Shown here: positions 1 through 6,276 of the stretch, in pieces
Layout of the letters: the number at the start of each line of letters is the position of its first letter
Position numbering within the stretch: position 1 is the stretch's first letter
Assembly: GCA_900544945.1 (NCBI GenBank)
Contig: UQXG01000104.1
Coordinates: forward strand, 1 to 8,211
DNA length: 8,211 nt
Direction of reading: 5' to 3'
Source of the DNA: an uncultured Eubacteriales bacterium
Lineage (GTDB): Bacteria; Bacillota; Clostridia; Oscillospirales; Oscillospiraceae
Notes under the pieces: model-generated
The model's input: the letters and a program-made list of their open reading frames with translations, nothing else
What the model was told of the DNA's origin: nothing
The model's database searches: none
Translations under genes and position numbers: made by a program

Positions 1-11
1 ACATTCTTCAT
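1..11 (-). CDS. First codons of an unidentified gene running off the left edge
   Basis: An ATG at 11-9 on the minus strand is followed by codons for Lys and Asn and then the window ends, so only M-K-N is visible. The call rests on what lies upstream: an AGGAG ribosome binding site at 24-20 with an 8-base spacer, and a near-consensus promoter at 81-53. The product cannot be guessed. The gene reads in the same direction as the germination gene at 97-1503 but has its own promoter, so it need not share its function. Confidence 0.55.
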
Positions 12-52
12 TTTCTGAGCTCCTGCGACCCGCTCTCGCGGACAGCTTGCAT

Positions 53-81
53 ATATTAGCACGCCCCTTCCCTTTTGTCAA
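53..81 (-). promoter_or_regulatory. Near-consensus sigma-A promoter for the gene leaving the left edge
   Basis: On the minus strand a perfect -35 box TTGACA (81-76) is followed after exactly 17 bases by the -10 box TAATAT (58-53). Transcription would start near 46 and give a leader of about 35 nt. The leader contains a small hairpin, CCGC-GAGA-GCGG (41-30), with a GNRA-type loop just ahead of the AGGAG ribosome binding site. The promoter begins 16 bases after the stop codon of the germination gene, with no terminator between, so some readthrough from that gene is possible. Confidence 0.8.
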
Positions 82-96
82 GCACTTTTTGCGTTT

Positions 97-1503
97 TTAT
101 TGCTGATTTTTTCGATCCTTGGGATGCAGTCTGTCGTCACGCCTTTTCTGGTGCTTCAAGCGTTTTCGGAGGATGCCTCTGCCCGCCGGCGACCACTGTA
201 AATAAGGCACGCCCAGGCAGCGAATGGTACTCAGATGCCAGAATATCCCGATAAGCCCCGCGGCAATTCCCCAGAACCCAAAGAAAGCCGCCAACACTCC
301 CAGTCCAAACCGGCATACCCGAATGGCCTCCGCCAAATCCCGGTTGGGCAAAATAAAGCCGCAGACCCCCGCGATGCTCACCACAATCAGCACCACCGGA
401 GAAATCAGCCCCGCCTCCACTGCCGCCGTTCCCACCACAATGCCGCCGATGGTGGAGACGGACTGGCCAATAGCCTGGGGCAGATGAACGCCGGATTCCT
501 GCAATAGCTCAAAGGCAATCAGAAGTCCCAGTGCCTCCGCCGCCGTGGAAAAGGGTACCTCCTGACGGCTGGTCAGGATAATATTCAGCAGCCGCTCCGG
601 CAGAAGCCCCGGATGGAACTCCACCAGCGCAATATACACGGCAGTCAGCAGCAGATTCAGAATCAGCGCGCCATAGCGCAGAACCCGGATGCAGGAAGCG
701 GAAATATAATCCCGGCTCCGGTCTTCCATACTCTCCATGAGATAACCGAAGGTGGCCGGTGCCAGGTAGCCAAGGGGCAAGCCATCCACCAACAGCCCCA
801 CCCGTCCGTCCAGCAGTCCCTGGCTGAACCGGTCAGGCCGCTCGGTATATTGAATCAGCGGAAAGGCAGTGATGCGGGAGCCGGTGACGTACTCCTCCAC
901 TGCCGAGGGAGAAATCAGCGCGTCAATGTCGATTTCCTTGAGCCTTTCCTTCATTTTCTCTACCAGTCCGGGGTTGGTCAGACCATCAATCCATACCACC
1001 GCCACATTGGTCAGGCTCCGTCTTCCCACGGTTAAGGCAAAAATCCGTAGATCCGGCGTCCGAAGATGCCGCCGCAGGAGGCTTGTATTGATGCGGATGG
1101 TCTCCACGAAAGCATCCTTTGGCCCCTTGACGGTGTTCTCCACCTCCGGGGCATCCGGCCCCCGGTTGACCCCGGTTTTGATTTCAAAAGCAATGGCTCC
1201 GGCCTCCGGGAACAGCACCACGCAGAAGCCGTTGACCAGCTTTTTGAAAACCGTCTGCAAATCCTCGCAAGGCTCCGCCACACTGTTGTACACCGCTCCG
1301 TGGAGGGCTTTCTCGTAAAGCTCCCCCATGGTCTGCCCCCGCAGGTGCTCCGTAATGGGCTTGAGAATATACTCCGACATATCCCCGCCGGATACCAGCC
1401 CATCGATGGCATAGGCGTAAATGGTAAAGCCGCAGCACCGAAGCTGCCTGGGAATAAAATCACTCACCTCCGGGAACTGCCCCCGGATTTCCCTGTCCGT
1501 CAC
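97..1503 (-). CDS. GerA-family spore germination protein (GerAA/SpoVAF type)
   Basis: This is an integral membrane protein of the family that forms the A subunit of nutrient germinant receptors in the spore inner membrane (GerAA) and includes SpoVAF. Numbering from the GTG at 1512, the soluble N-terminal half has the family signatures YAIDGLV (34-40), ILKPI (49-53), VKGPKDAFVETI (128-139) with N142 and L145-R147, and ERPDR (224-228). The C-terminal half is hydrophobic, with membrane segments near 280-298, 322-338, 351-390 and 402-426, and contains QEVPF (317-321), LPQAIG (344-349) and GVPYL (434-438). It ends in a basic tail of about 25 residues. The preferred start is the GTG at 1503 (468 aa), because GAGGTG at 1515-1510 sits at ideal spacing for it, whereas the GTG at 1512 lies inside that site. 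No gerAB or gerAC partner adjoins it here: the gene after it has its own promoter and the upstream neighbour is divergent. Family assignment is firm. Whether it acts as a germinant receptor subunit or as SpoVAF is open. Confidence 0.93.
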   Translation of the reverse strand: MTDREIRGQFPEVSDFIPRQLRCCGFTIYAYAIDGLVSGGDMSEYILKPITEHLRGQTMGELYEKALHGAVYNSVAEPCEDLQTVFKKLVNGFCVVLFPEAGAIAFEIKTGVNRGPDAPEVENTVKGPKDAFVETIRINTSLLRRHLRTPDLRIFALTVGRRSLTNVAVVWIDGLTNPGLVEKMKERLKEIDIDALISPSAVEEYVTGSRITAFPLIQYTERPDRFSQGLLDGRVGLLVDGLPLGYLAPATFGYLMESMEDRSRDYISASCIRVLRYGALILNLLLTAVYIALVEFHPGLLPERLLNIILTSRQEVPFSTAAEALGLLIAFELLQESGVHLPQAIGQSVSTIGGIVVGTAAVEAGLISPVVLIVVSIAGVCGFILPNRDLAEAIRVCRFGLGVLAAFFGFWGIAAGLIGIFWHLSTIRCLGVPYLQWSPAGRGILRKRLKHQKRRDDRLHPKDRKNQQ

Positions 1504-1509
1504 CTGATT

Positions 1510-1515
1510 CACCTC
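1510..1515 (-). promoter_or_regulatory. Ribosome binding site that decides the germination gene start
   Basis: GAGGTG reads on the minus strand at 1515-1510 and continues as GAGGTGA, a long match to the anti-Shine-Dalgarno sequence. It lies 6 bases before the GTG at 1503. The alternative GTG at 1512 forms part of this site and has no purine-rich sequence in front of it, so initiation at 1503 is favoured. Confidence 0.65.
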
Positions 1516-1536
1516 AAAAGTCAGTCTGTCCGGATA

Positions 1537-1565
1537 TTGCTTTTTTTACTCCATAATGTTATAGT
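1537..1565 (+). promoter_or_regulatory. Extended -10 sigma-A promoter of the Nudix-mnmE-desulfurase operon
   Basis: A weak -35 box TTGCTT (1537-1542) is followed after 17 bases by TATAGT (1560-1565), which is preceded by TG at 1557-1558, giving an extended -10 element. Transcription would start near 1572, leaving a leader of about 22 nt before the ATG at 1595. The -10 box sits at the centre of an imperfect palindrome (1551-1577). I saw no clear sigma-F or sigma-G promoter for the divergent germination gene in this gap. Confidence 0.6.
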
Positions 1566-1594
1566 ATTTCATATTGGCTTTCGGGAGGCGCGTT

Positions 1595-2203
1595 ATGAGC
1601 GGCATCAAAAGCATTCGTCAGCAGACGAACAACCGGTTTCTCAACTGCTTTGAGCTGGAGGCCGTCCACCGGGACGGTCGGGTTTCTCCTTATTATGTGG
1701 CCTCTCGGGCCAAGGATGTGGCGTCTCTGAAGGCCGTCACCCACGAAAACAATCCGGACGGGGTAATTCTCTATGGGATTTACGGGCAGCAGAGAGATCG
1801 GGTGGTGCTCATCCGCCAGTACCGCTACCCGCTTGGGGACTATCTATATGAATTTCCCGCGGGGCTTGTGGAGGATGGGGAGGAAATGACACAGGCCGGT
1901 ATCCGGGAAATGTTCGAGGAAACCGGGCTGACCTTCACGCCGGCGGAGGCAGGTTCCTTTTCCCGTCCCTTCTTCACCACCGCCGGAATGACCGACGAAA
2001 GCTGCGCCATGCTCTTCGGCTACTGCGCCGGTACGCCGACCAGCGCGAACGAGGAGGCCTCCGAGGAAATCCAGGTGATTCTGGCCGACCGAGCGGAGGC
2101 GAAACGGATTTTGCGGGAAGAAAACGTGGCTCTGATGTGCGCCTATATGCTCATGCATTTCATTGCCAGTCCCGGCGATCCTCTGGCGTTTATTAAGGAG
2201 TAA
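1595..2203 (+). CDS. Nudix hydrolase, ADP-ribose pyrophosphatase type
   Basis: A cytoplasmic enzyme predicted to hydrolyse ADP-ribose or related nucleoside diphosphate sugars to AMP and a phosphosugar, using metal ions held by the Nudix helix. The Nudix box GX5EX7REUXEEXGU is complete at residues 90-112: G90, E96, R104-E105, E108-E109, G111. It is preceded by QYRYP (75-79) and YEFPAG (85-90), typical of the NudF/ADP-ribose pyrophosphatase branch. At 202 aa it has normal length for that branch. The ATG at 1595 is chosen because GGGAGG (1583-1588) lies 6 bases upstream; an in-frame TTG at 1574 would start upstream of that site and very near the predicted transcript start. It is the first gene of an operon, and its last codons supply the ribosome binding site of mnmE. 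The exact substrate is not shown by the sequence. Confidence 0.93.
   Translation: MSGIKSIRQQTNNRFLNCFELEAVHRDGRVSPYYVASRAKDVASLKAVTHENNPDGVILYGIYGQQRDRVVLIRQYRYPLGDYLYEFPAGLVEDGEEMTQAGIREMFEETGLTFTPAEAGSFSRPFFTTAGMTDESCAMLFGYCAGTPTSANEEASEEIQVILADRAEAKRILREENVALMCAYMLMHFIASPGDPLAFIKE
2195..2200 (+). promoter_or_regulatory. mnmE ribosome binding site embedded in the end of the Nudix gene
   Basis: AAGGAG forms the last two sense codons (Lys-Glu) of the Nudix gene, directly before its TAA, and is 9 bases from the mnmE ATG at 2210. Ribosomes finishing the first gene clear this site, so the two genes are probably translationally coupled. Confidence 0.7.
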
Positions 2204-2209
2204 CGATAT

Positions 2210-3571
2210 ATGTCTCATACCATTGCCGCGGTATCCACCGGAAATCAGGTCAGCGCCATCGGCATTCTGCGCCTGAGCGGCGACGACTGCATCGCCGTTG
2301 CCGACCGGGTATTTACCGCAAACAATCATCACCCCCTTACCGAAGCGGCCAACCGGAAGCTGGTTCTGGGCTCTCTCCGGGACAAGCAGGGTCGGGTCAT
2401 CGACCAGTGCATGGCTGTTGTCGCGAGAGCCCCTCACAGTTATACCGGAGAGGACACCGTGGAATTTCACTGCCACGGCTCCCCTGCCGTTCTGGCCGCC
2501 GGGCTGGAAGGGCTGTACCTGGCAGGGGCCAAGCCCGCCCGCCGAGGGGAATTCACCAAGCGGGCCTTTCTGAACGGGAAGCTGGCACTGACCCAGGCGG
2601 AGGCGGTCATTGATCTCATCGAGGCAGACTGCGCCGATGCCGCCGCCAACGCCGCCGGTCAGGTGGGCGGCGCGCTGCAAAAGCGGCTTGCCCCGGTGTA
2701 TGACGATCTGGTGAATCTGTGCAGCCATTTTCACGCGGTGCTGGACTATCCCGACGAGGACATCGAGGATTTCGGCCTGAACAACTACTACGGTCTTCTG
2801 AAAAAGGATGCCAAGCAGCTGTACGCGCTGCTGCAAACCTACTCCCAGGGGCGGATTCTCCGTCAGGGCGTGGCCGCGGCCATCGTAGGAAAGCCCAATG
2901 TGGGAAAATCCAGCCTCCTCAACGCCCTGGCAGGCTACGACCGGGTGATCGTCACCGACATTCCCGGCACTACACGGGACACGGTGGAGGAAACCGTGAT
3001 GCTGGGCTCCACCCGGCTCCGGCTGATGGACACCGCCGGAATCCGGGACACCTCGGATACCGTGGAAGCCATGGGCGTAGAGCGTTCCCGGCAGGCAATC
3101 GAAAACGCCGATCTGGTGATTTTCGTCTGCGACGGCTCCCGGCCCTTGGATGCGGAAGACGAAGCCATCATTGAACTGTGTGAGAATCAGGAGAAGGCCA
3201 TCGCCCTCATCAACAAAACCGATCTGGGTCGTGCGGTAGAGCCCGGCGATCTTCCCTTTCTGATGGTGGTTCCCTTCTGCGCCAAAACCGGAGAGGGACT
3301 GGAGCAATTGGCTCAGGCGGTGGACGGGCTGTTTGAAAACCAGCTGCCCTGCGACGGTTCCATTCTGACCAACGCCCGACAATTTGATGCCTGCCGCCGA
3401 GCCTATGAGGCTATGCTTCAGGCGCTGCAAAGCTTGGGGCTGGGGCTGACCCCGGACGCGGTGCTGACCGACGTAGAGCAGGCCATGGAGGCCATGGGCG
3501 AAGTCACCGGCGCAACCGTCCGGGAGGATATCACCGCCCGGATTTTCGAGCGGTTCTGTGTTGGAAAGTAA
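2210..3571 (+). CDS. mnmE: tRNA uridine-5-carboxymethylaminomethyl modification GTPase MnmE
   Basis: MnmE works with MnmG to add the (carboxymethyl)aminomethyl group to C5 of wobble uridine 34 in tRNAs reading split codon boxes, using methylene-tetrahydrofolate and GTP hydrolysis. The order is classic: an N-terminal folate-binding and dimerisation domain (about 1-120, starting DTIAA-like as HTIAAVSTG), a helical domain, and an inserted G domain (about 218-380). Its motifs are GKPNVGKS (227-234, with N230 at the potassium-binding position), TTRDT (254-258), DTAG (274-277), NKTD (335-338) and CAKTG (357-361). The helical domain ends in the invariant CxGK motif, C450-K453, whose cysteine is needed for modification. 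The 453 aa length is normal. In many Firmicutes mnmE sits next to mnmG near the replication origin; here it lies between a Nudix gene (6-base gap) and a cysteine desulfurase (13-base gap). No mnmG is visible in the window. Confidence 0.98.
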   Translation: MSHTIAAVSTGNQVSAIGILRLSGDDCIAVADRVFTANNHHPLTEAANRKLVLGSLRDKQGRVIDQCMAVVARAPHSYTGEDTVEFHCHGSPAVLAAGLEGLYLAGAKPARRGEFTKRAFLNGKLALTQAEAVIDLIEADCADAAANAAGQVGGALQKRLAPVYDDLVNLCSHFHAVLDYPDEDIEDFGLNNYYGLLKKDAKQLYALLQTYSQGRILRQGVAAAIVGKPNVGKSSLLNALAGYDRVIVTDIPGTTRDTVEETVMLGSTRLRLMDTAGIRDTSDTVEAMGVERSRQAIENADLVIFVCDGSRPLDAEDEAIIELCENQEKAIALINKTDLGRAVEPGDLPFLMVVPFCAKTGEGLEQLAQAVDGLFENQLPCDGSILTNARQFDACRRAYEAMLQALQSLGLGLTPDAVLTDVEQAMEAMGEVTGATVREDITARIFERFCVGK

Positions 3572-3584
3572 GGAAGGATAAACC

Positions 3585-4712
3585 ATGATATATTTAGACA
3601 ATTCCGCCACCACCAAGCCCTGCCCCCAGGCCGTGGAGGCGATGACAAAAGCGCTTACGGAAAACTGGGGCAATCCCTCGGCTCTCTACGGCTTCGGCAT
3701 TGACGCCGCCCGGCAGCTGCGCCAGGCCCGGCACACCGTGGCCGCCGCCCTGGGAGCGGAGCCCGACCGGGTCTTTTTCACCTCCGGCGGCACTGAGGCA
3801 GACAATTGGGCTCTTTTCGGCACCGCCAAACGGCTGGGCAAGCGGGGAAAGCACATCGTCACCACCGCCATCGAGCATCACGCCATTCTGAACTCCATGA
3901 AGGAGCTGGAAGGACAGGGGTTTGAAGTCACCTATTTGCTGCCCGATTCCCAGGGGCGGGTCTCGGTGGACGACCTGAAGGCCGCTCTGCGTAAGGACAC
4001 CATTCTGGTGTCAATTATGATGGTCAACAACGAGGTAGGCTCCGTCATGCCCATTTCTCAGATGGCAAAGCTCACCCACCGACTCTGCCCGGACGCAATC
4101 TTTCACACCGATGCTGTTCAAGGCTTTTTGAAAGTGCCCTTCCAGGCCAAGTCCCTGGGGGCAGACCTGATTTCCGTTTCCTCTCACAAAATCCACGGTC
4201 CCAAGGGAGCCGGTGCTCTGTACATCAGCCCCCGGCTTCGCTCCTTCCCTGCCCTGCTCTTAGGCGGCGGCCAGGAGGGAGGCTACCGCAGCGGCACCGA
4301 GGGCACGCCGGCGATTTTCGGCTTTGCCGCCGCCTGCGCCGCTGTCAGCGCCACCTTCCGAGAGGATTTTCCCCGGGAGCGGGCACTGATCGGGGAATTT
4401 GCGGAGAAATTTGCCGCCCTGGAGGGTGTCACCGTAAACGGCTGCCACGGGGCTCCCCATGTGCTGTCTCTGGCCATCCCCGGGGTTCCGGTGCAGAATA
4501 CCATCAACATTTTGCAGGATCACGGCATCTGCGTCAGCGCGGGCAGTGCCTGCGCCAAGGGCCATCGCAGTCATGTGCTCTCCGCCATGGCTCTGCCGCC
4601 GGAAACCATCGACTCTGCCTTCCGGGTCTCCATCTGCCGGGACACCACCCGGGAGGAACTGGAAACCCTGTGCCAGGTGCTCCGGGAGGAAGTCCTACCC
4701 CGGGTGCGGTGA
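3585..4712 (+). CDS. Cysteine desulfurase, NifS/IscS family
   Basis: A PLP-dependent enzyme that converts cysteine to alanine and carries the released sulfur as a persulfide for Fe-S clusters, thiamine or tRNA thiolation. Visible features are the N-terminal YLDNSATT (3-10), SGGTEA (67-72), H98 stacking on PLP, D176 and Q179 (HTDAVQG), the Schiff-base lysine K202 in SSHKIHGPKG, RSGTEGTP (235-242) and the catalytic cysteine C323 in SAGSACAKG. The active-site loop after C323 looks about three residues shorter than in E. coli IscS. Length 375 aa is normal. The ATG at 3585 has AGGAAGG (3571-3577) 7 bases upstream, overlapping the mnmE stop codon. It is the last gene of the operon before a strong terminator. 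No iscU, mnmA or thiI follows it, so its sulfur acceptor is not shown by the immediate downstream context. Its place next to mnmE suggests, without proving, a role in 2-thiolation of uridine 34. Confidence 0.96.
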   Translation: MIYLDNSATTKPCPQAVEAMTKALTENWGNPSALYGFGIDAARQLRQARHTVAAALGAEPDRVFFTSGGTEADNWALFGTAKRLGKRGKHIVTTAIEHHAILNSMKELEGQGFEVTYLLPDSQGRVSVDDLKAALRKDTILVSIMMVNNEVGSVMPISQMAKLTHRLCPDAIFHTDAVQGFLKVPFQAKSLGADLISVSSHKIHGPKGAGALYISPRLRSFPALLLGGGQEGGYRSGTEGTPAIFGFAAACAAVSATFREDFPRERALIGEFAEKFAALEGVTVNGCHGAPHVLSLAIPGVPVQNTINILQDHGICVSAGSACAKGHRSHVLSAMALPPETIDSAFRVSICRDTTREELETLCQVLREEVLPRVR

Positions 4713-4739
4713 TGTGAAATTTTGTACAAAGAAAGTTTC

Positions 4740-4786
4740 AAACAAATTACGCCGATTGTGAAAATCGGCGTAATTTGTTTATTTTT
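4740..4786 (+). terminator. Rho-independent terminator of the Nudix-mnmE-desulfurase operon
   Basis: A perfect 18-bp stem pairs 4740-4757 with 4763-4780 around the 5-base loop GTGAA and is followed by ATTTTT (4781-4786). It begins 27 bases after the desulfurase stop codon. The opposite side lacks a matching T tract, so it acts mainly on plus-strand transcripts. It separates the operon from the glutamate dehydrogenase gene. Confidence 0.92.
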
Positions 4787-4818
4787 GCAATTTTGAAAGA
4801 AAAGTAATGCAAAAACAC

Positions 4819-4847
4819 TTGTTTTTTTCATCGAAGTCTGGTACAAT
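4819..4847 (+). promoter_or_regulatory. Sigma-A promoter of the glutamate dehydrogenase gene
   Basis: TTGTTT (4819-4824) and TACAAT (4842-4847) are 17 bases apart, and TG at 4839-4840 makes an extended -10 element. The start would be near 4854, leaving a leader of about 30 nt that ends in the ribosome binding site GGAGGA (4871-4876). Together with the terminator just upstream, this makes the dehydrogenase a single-gene transcription unit. An 8-bp inverted repeat (4782-4789 with 4808-4815) lies immediately upstream of the -35 box. Confidence 0.75.
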
Positions 4848-4885
4848 GCGGGAGATCAAAATCTTTCTATGGAGGACGTTTGTAT

Positions 4886-6220
4886 ATGAGTTATGTTGAC
4901 GAAACACTGGCCCGTGTCCGGAAGCAGAACCCGGATCAGCCCGAATTTAATCAGGCAGTTTACGAGGTGCTGGAATCCCTGCGCCCCGTGATTGAGAAGA
5001 ACGAAGAGGCCTATCGCCGGGACGCTCTGCTGGAGCGTCTGACCACCCCTGAGCGAGCCGTGATGTTCCGGGTGCCCTGGGTGGACGACAAGGGCCAGGT
5101 TCAGGTGAACAACGGCTACCGGGTTCAGTTCAATTCCGCCATCGGCCCCTACAAGGGCGGCCTCCGGTTCCACCCTTCCGTGAACCTGAGCGTTATCAAG
5201 TTCCTGGGCTTTGAGCAGACCTTCAAGAACAGCCTCACCGGCCTGCCCATCGGCGGCGGCAAGGGCGGCTCCGACTTTGACCCCAAGGGCAAGTCCGACC
5301 GGGAGGTCATGGCCTTCTGCCAGAGCTTCATGACCGAGCTGTGCAAGTACATCGGCAAGGACACCGATGTGCCCGCCGGTGACATCGGCGTGGGTGGCCG
5401 GGAGATCGGCTACCTGTTCGGCCAGTACAAGCGCATCCGTGACCTGTACGAAGGCGTGCTCACCGGCAAGGGGCTGTCCTTCGGCGGCAGCCTGGCTCGC
5501 ACCCAGGCCACCGGCTACGGCCTGCTGTACCTGACCGAGGAAATGCTCCGCTGCAACGGCAAGGATCTGAAGGGCAAGACCGTGGTGGTCTCCGGTGCCG
5601 GCAACGTAGCCACCTACGCCATCGAAAAGGCCTGGCAACTGGGCGCAAAGCCCGTTACCTGCTCCGATTCCACCGGCTGGATCTACGATCCCGACGGCAT
5701 TGACGTGGCTACCCTCATCGAGGTCAAGCAGGTCAAGCGGGCACGGCTGACGGAGTACGCCAAGGCTCGTCCGAACGCCGTGTACCACGAGGGCAAGGGC
5801 GTATGGAGCGTCAAGTGCGACGTGGCTCTGCCCTGCGCCACCCAGAATGAGCTGCTGCTGGACGATGCCAAGACGCTGGTGGCCAACGGCTGCTTCGCCG
5901 TGTGCGAGGGTGCCAATATGCCTACCTCTCTGGACGCCACCGAGTACCTTCAGGACAGCGGCGTGCTCTTCGTCCCCGGCAAGGCCTCCAACGCCGGCGG
6001 CGTAGCCACCTCCGCTCTGGAAATGACTCAGAACTCCGAGCGGCTGAGCTGGACCTTCGAGGAAGTGGACGCCAAGCTGAAGGACATCATGGTGAACATC
6101 TTCCACAATCTGGACAATGCCGCCAAGGAGTACGGCATGGAGGGCAACTATGTTGCCGGCGCCAACATCGCCGGCTTCCTGAAGGTTGCCGACGCCATGC
6201 AGGCTCAGGGCATTGTGTAA
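4886..6220 (+). CDS. gdhA: Glutamate dehydrogenase, hexameric class, probably NADP(H)-linked
   Basis: Catalyses reversible reductive amination of 2-oxoglutarate with ammonium to give glutamate in the cytoplasm. At 444 aa it matches the small hexameric family (E. coli GdhA about 447). Substrate-site residues are K90 (GPYKGGLRF), K114, catalytic K126 (PIGGGKGGSDF) and D166 (PAGDIGVGG). The glutamate-domain to Rossmann transition is marked by SLARTQATGYG (202-212), and the dinucleotide fold by GAGNVA (237-242). Positions that are F, P and D in the NAD-specific Clostridium symbiosum enzyme read A238, S262 and T263 here, and the SDS at 260-262 matches NADP enzymes, so NADP(H) use is inferred. The ATG at 4886 has GGAGGA 9 bases upstream; an in-frame TTG two codons earlier (4880) is less likely. 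Codon choice is strongly biased to GGC, CTG, AAG and ATC, more than in the operon upstream, which fits high expression. It has its own promoter and ends at a bidirectional hairpin. Confidence 0.97.
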   Translation: MSYVDETLARVRKQNPDQPEFNQAVYEVLESLRPVIEKNEEAYRRDALLERLTTPERAVMFRVPWVDDKGQVQVNNGYRVQFNSAIGPYKGGLRFHPSVNLSVIKFLGFEQTFKNSLTGLPIGGGKGGSDFDPKGKSDREVMAFCQSFMTELCKYIGKDTDVPAGDIGVGGREIGYLFGQYKRIRDLYEGVLTGKGLSFGGSLARTQATGYGLLYLTEEMLRCNGKDLKGKTVVVSGAGNVATYAIEKAWQLGAKPVTCSDSTGWIYDPDGIDVATLIEVKQVKRARLTEYAKARPNAVYHEGKGVWSVKCDVALPCATQNELLLDDAKTLVANGCFAVCEGANMPTSLDATEYLQDSGVLFVPGKASNAGGVATSALEMTQNSERLSWTFEEVDAKLKDIMVNIFHNLDNAAKEYGMEGNYVAGANIAGFLKVADAMQAQGIV

Positions 6221-6238
6221 GTAAGCTCTGAATATTCC

Positions 6239-6275
6239 AAAATCCCCGGATTTCCGAAGAAATCCGGGGATTTTT
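6239..6275. terminator. Bidirectional terminator between gdhA and the convergent NTPase gene
   Basis: A perfect 14-bp stem pairs 6240-6253 with 6260-6273 around the 6-base loop CCGAAG. On the plus strand it ends in TTTTT (6271-6275), 19 bases after the gdhA stop. On the minus strand it ends in TTTT (6242-6239), just after the NTPase stop codon at 6277. It can therefore serve both converging transcripts. Confidence 0.9.
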
Positions 6276-6276
6276 G

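Noticed and set aside
1513..1594. Possible sigma-F or sigma-G promoter for the divergent germination gene
   Set aside because: I looked for CATNNTA-like -10 and GNATA-like -35 pairs on the minus strand. Only partial matches at poor spacing were found, so I do not call one.
1066..1653. Plus-strand frame of 195 codons opposite the germination gene
   Set aside because: Shadow of the germination gene that crosses the divergent promoter region and overlaps the Nudix start. No ribosome binding site or recognisable motif.
1844..3673. Open frame of 609 codons on the minus strand, antisense to the Nudix, mnmE and start of the desulfurase gene
   Set aside because: It overlaps well-conserved genes on the other strand. 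Its translation is rich in Gly, Gln, His and Val with no recognisable domain, and it arises from the GC-rich third-position pattern of the real genes.
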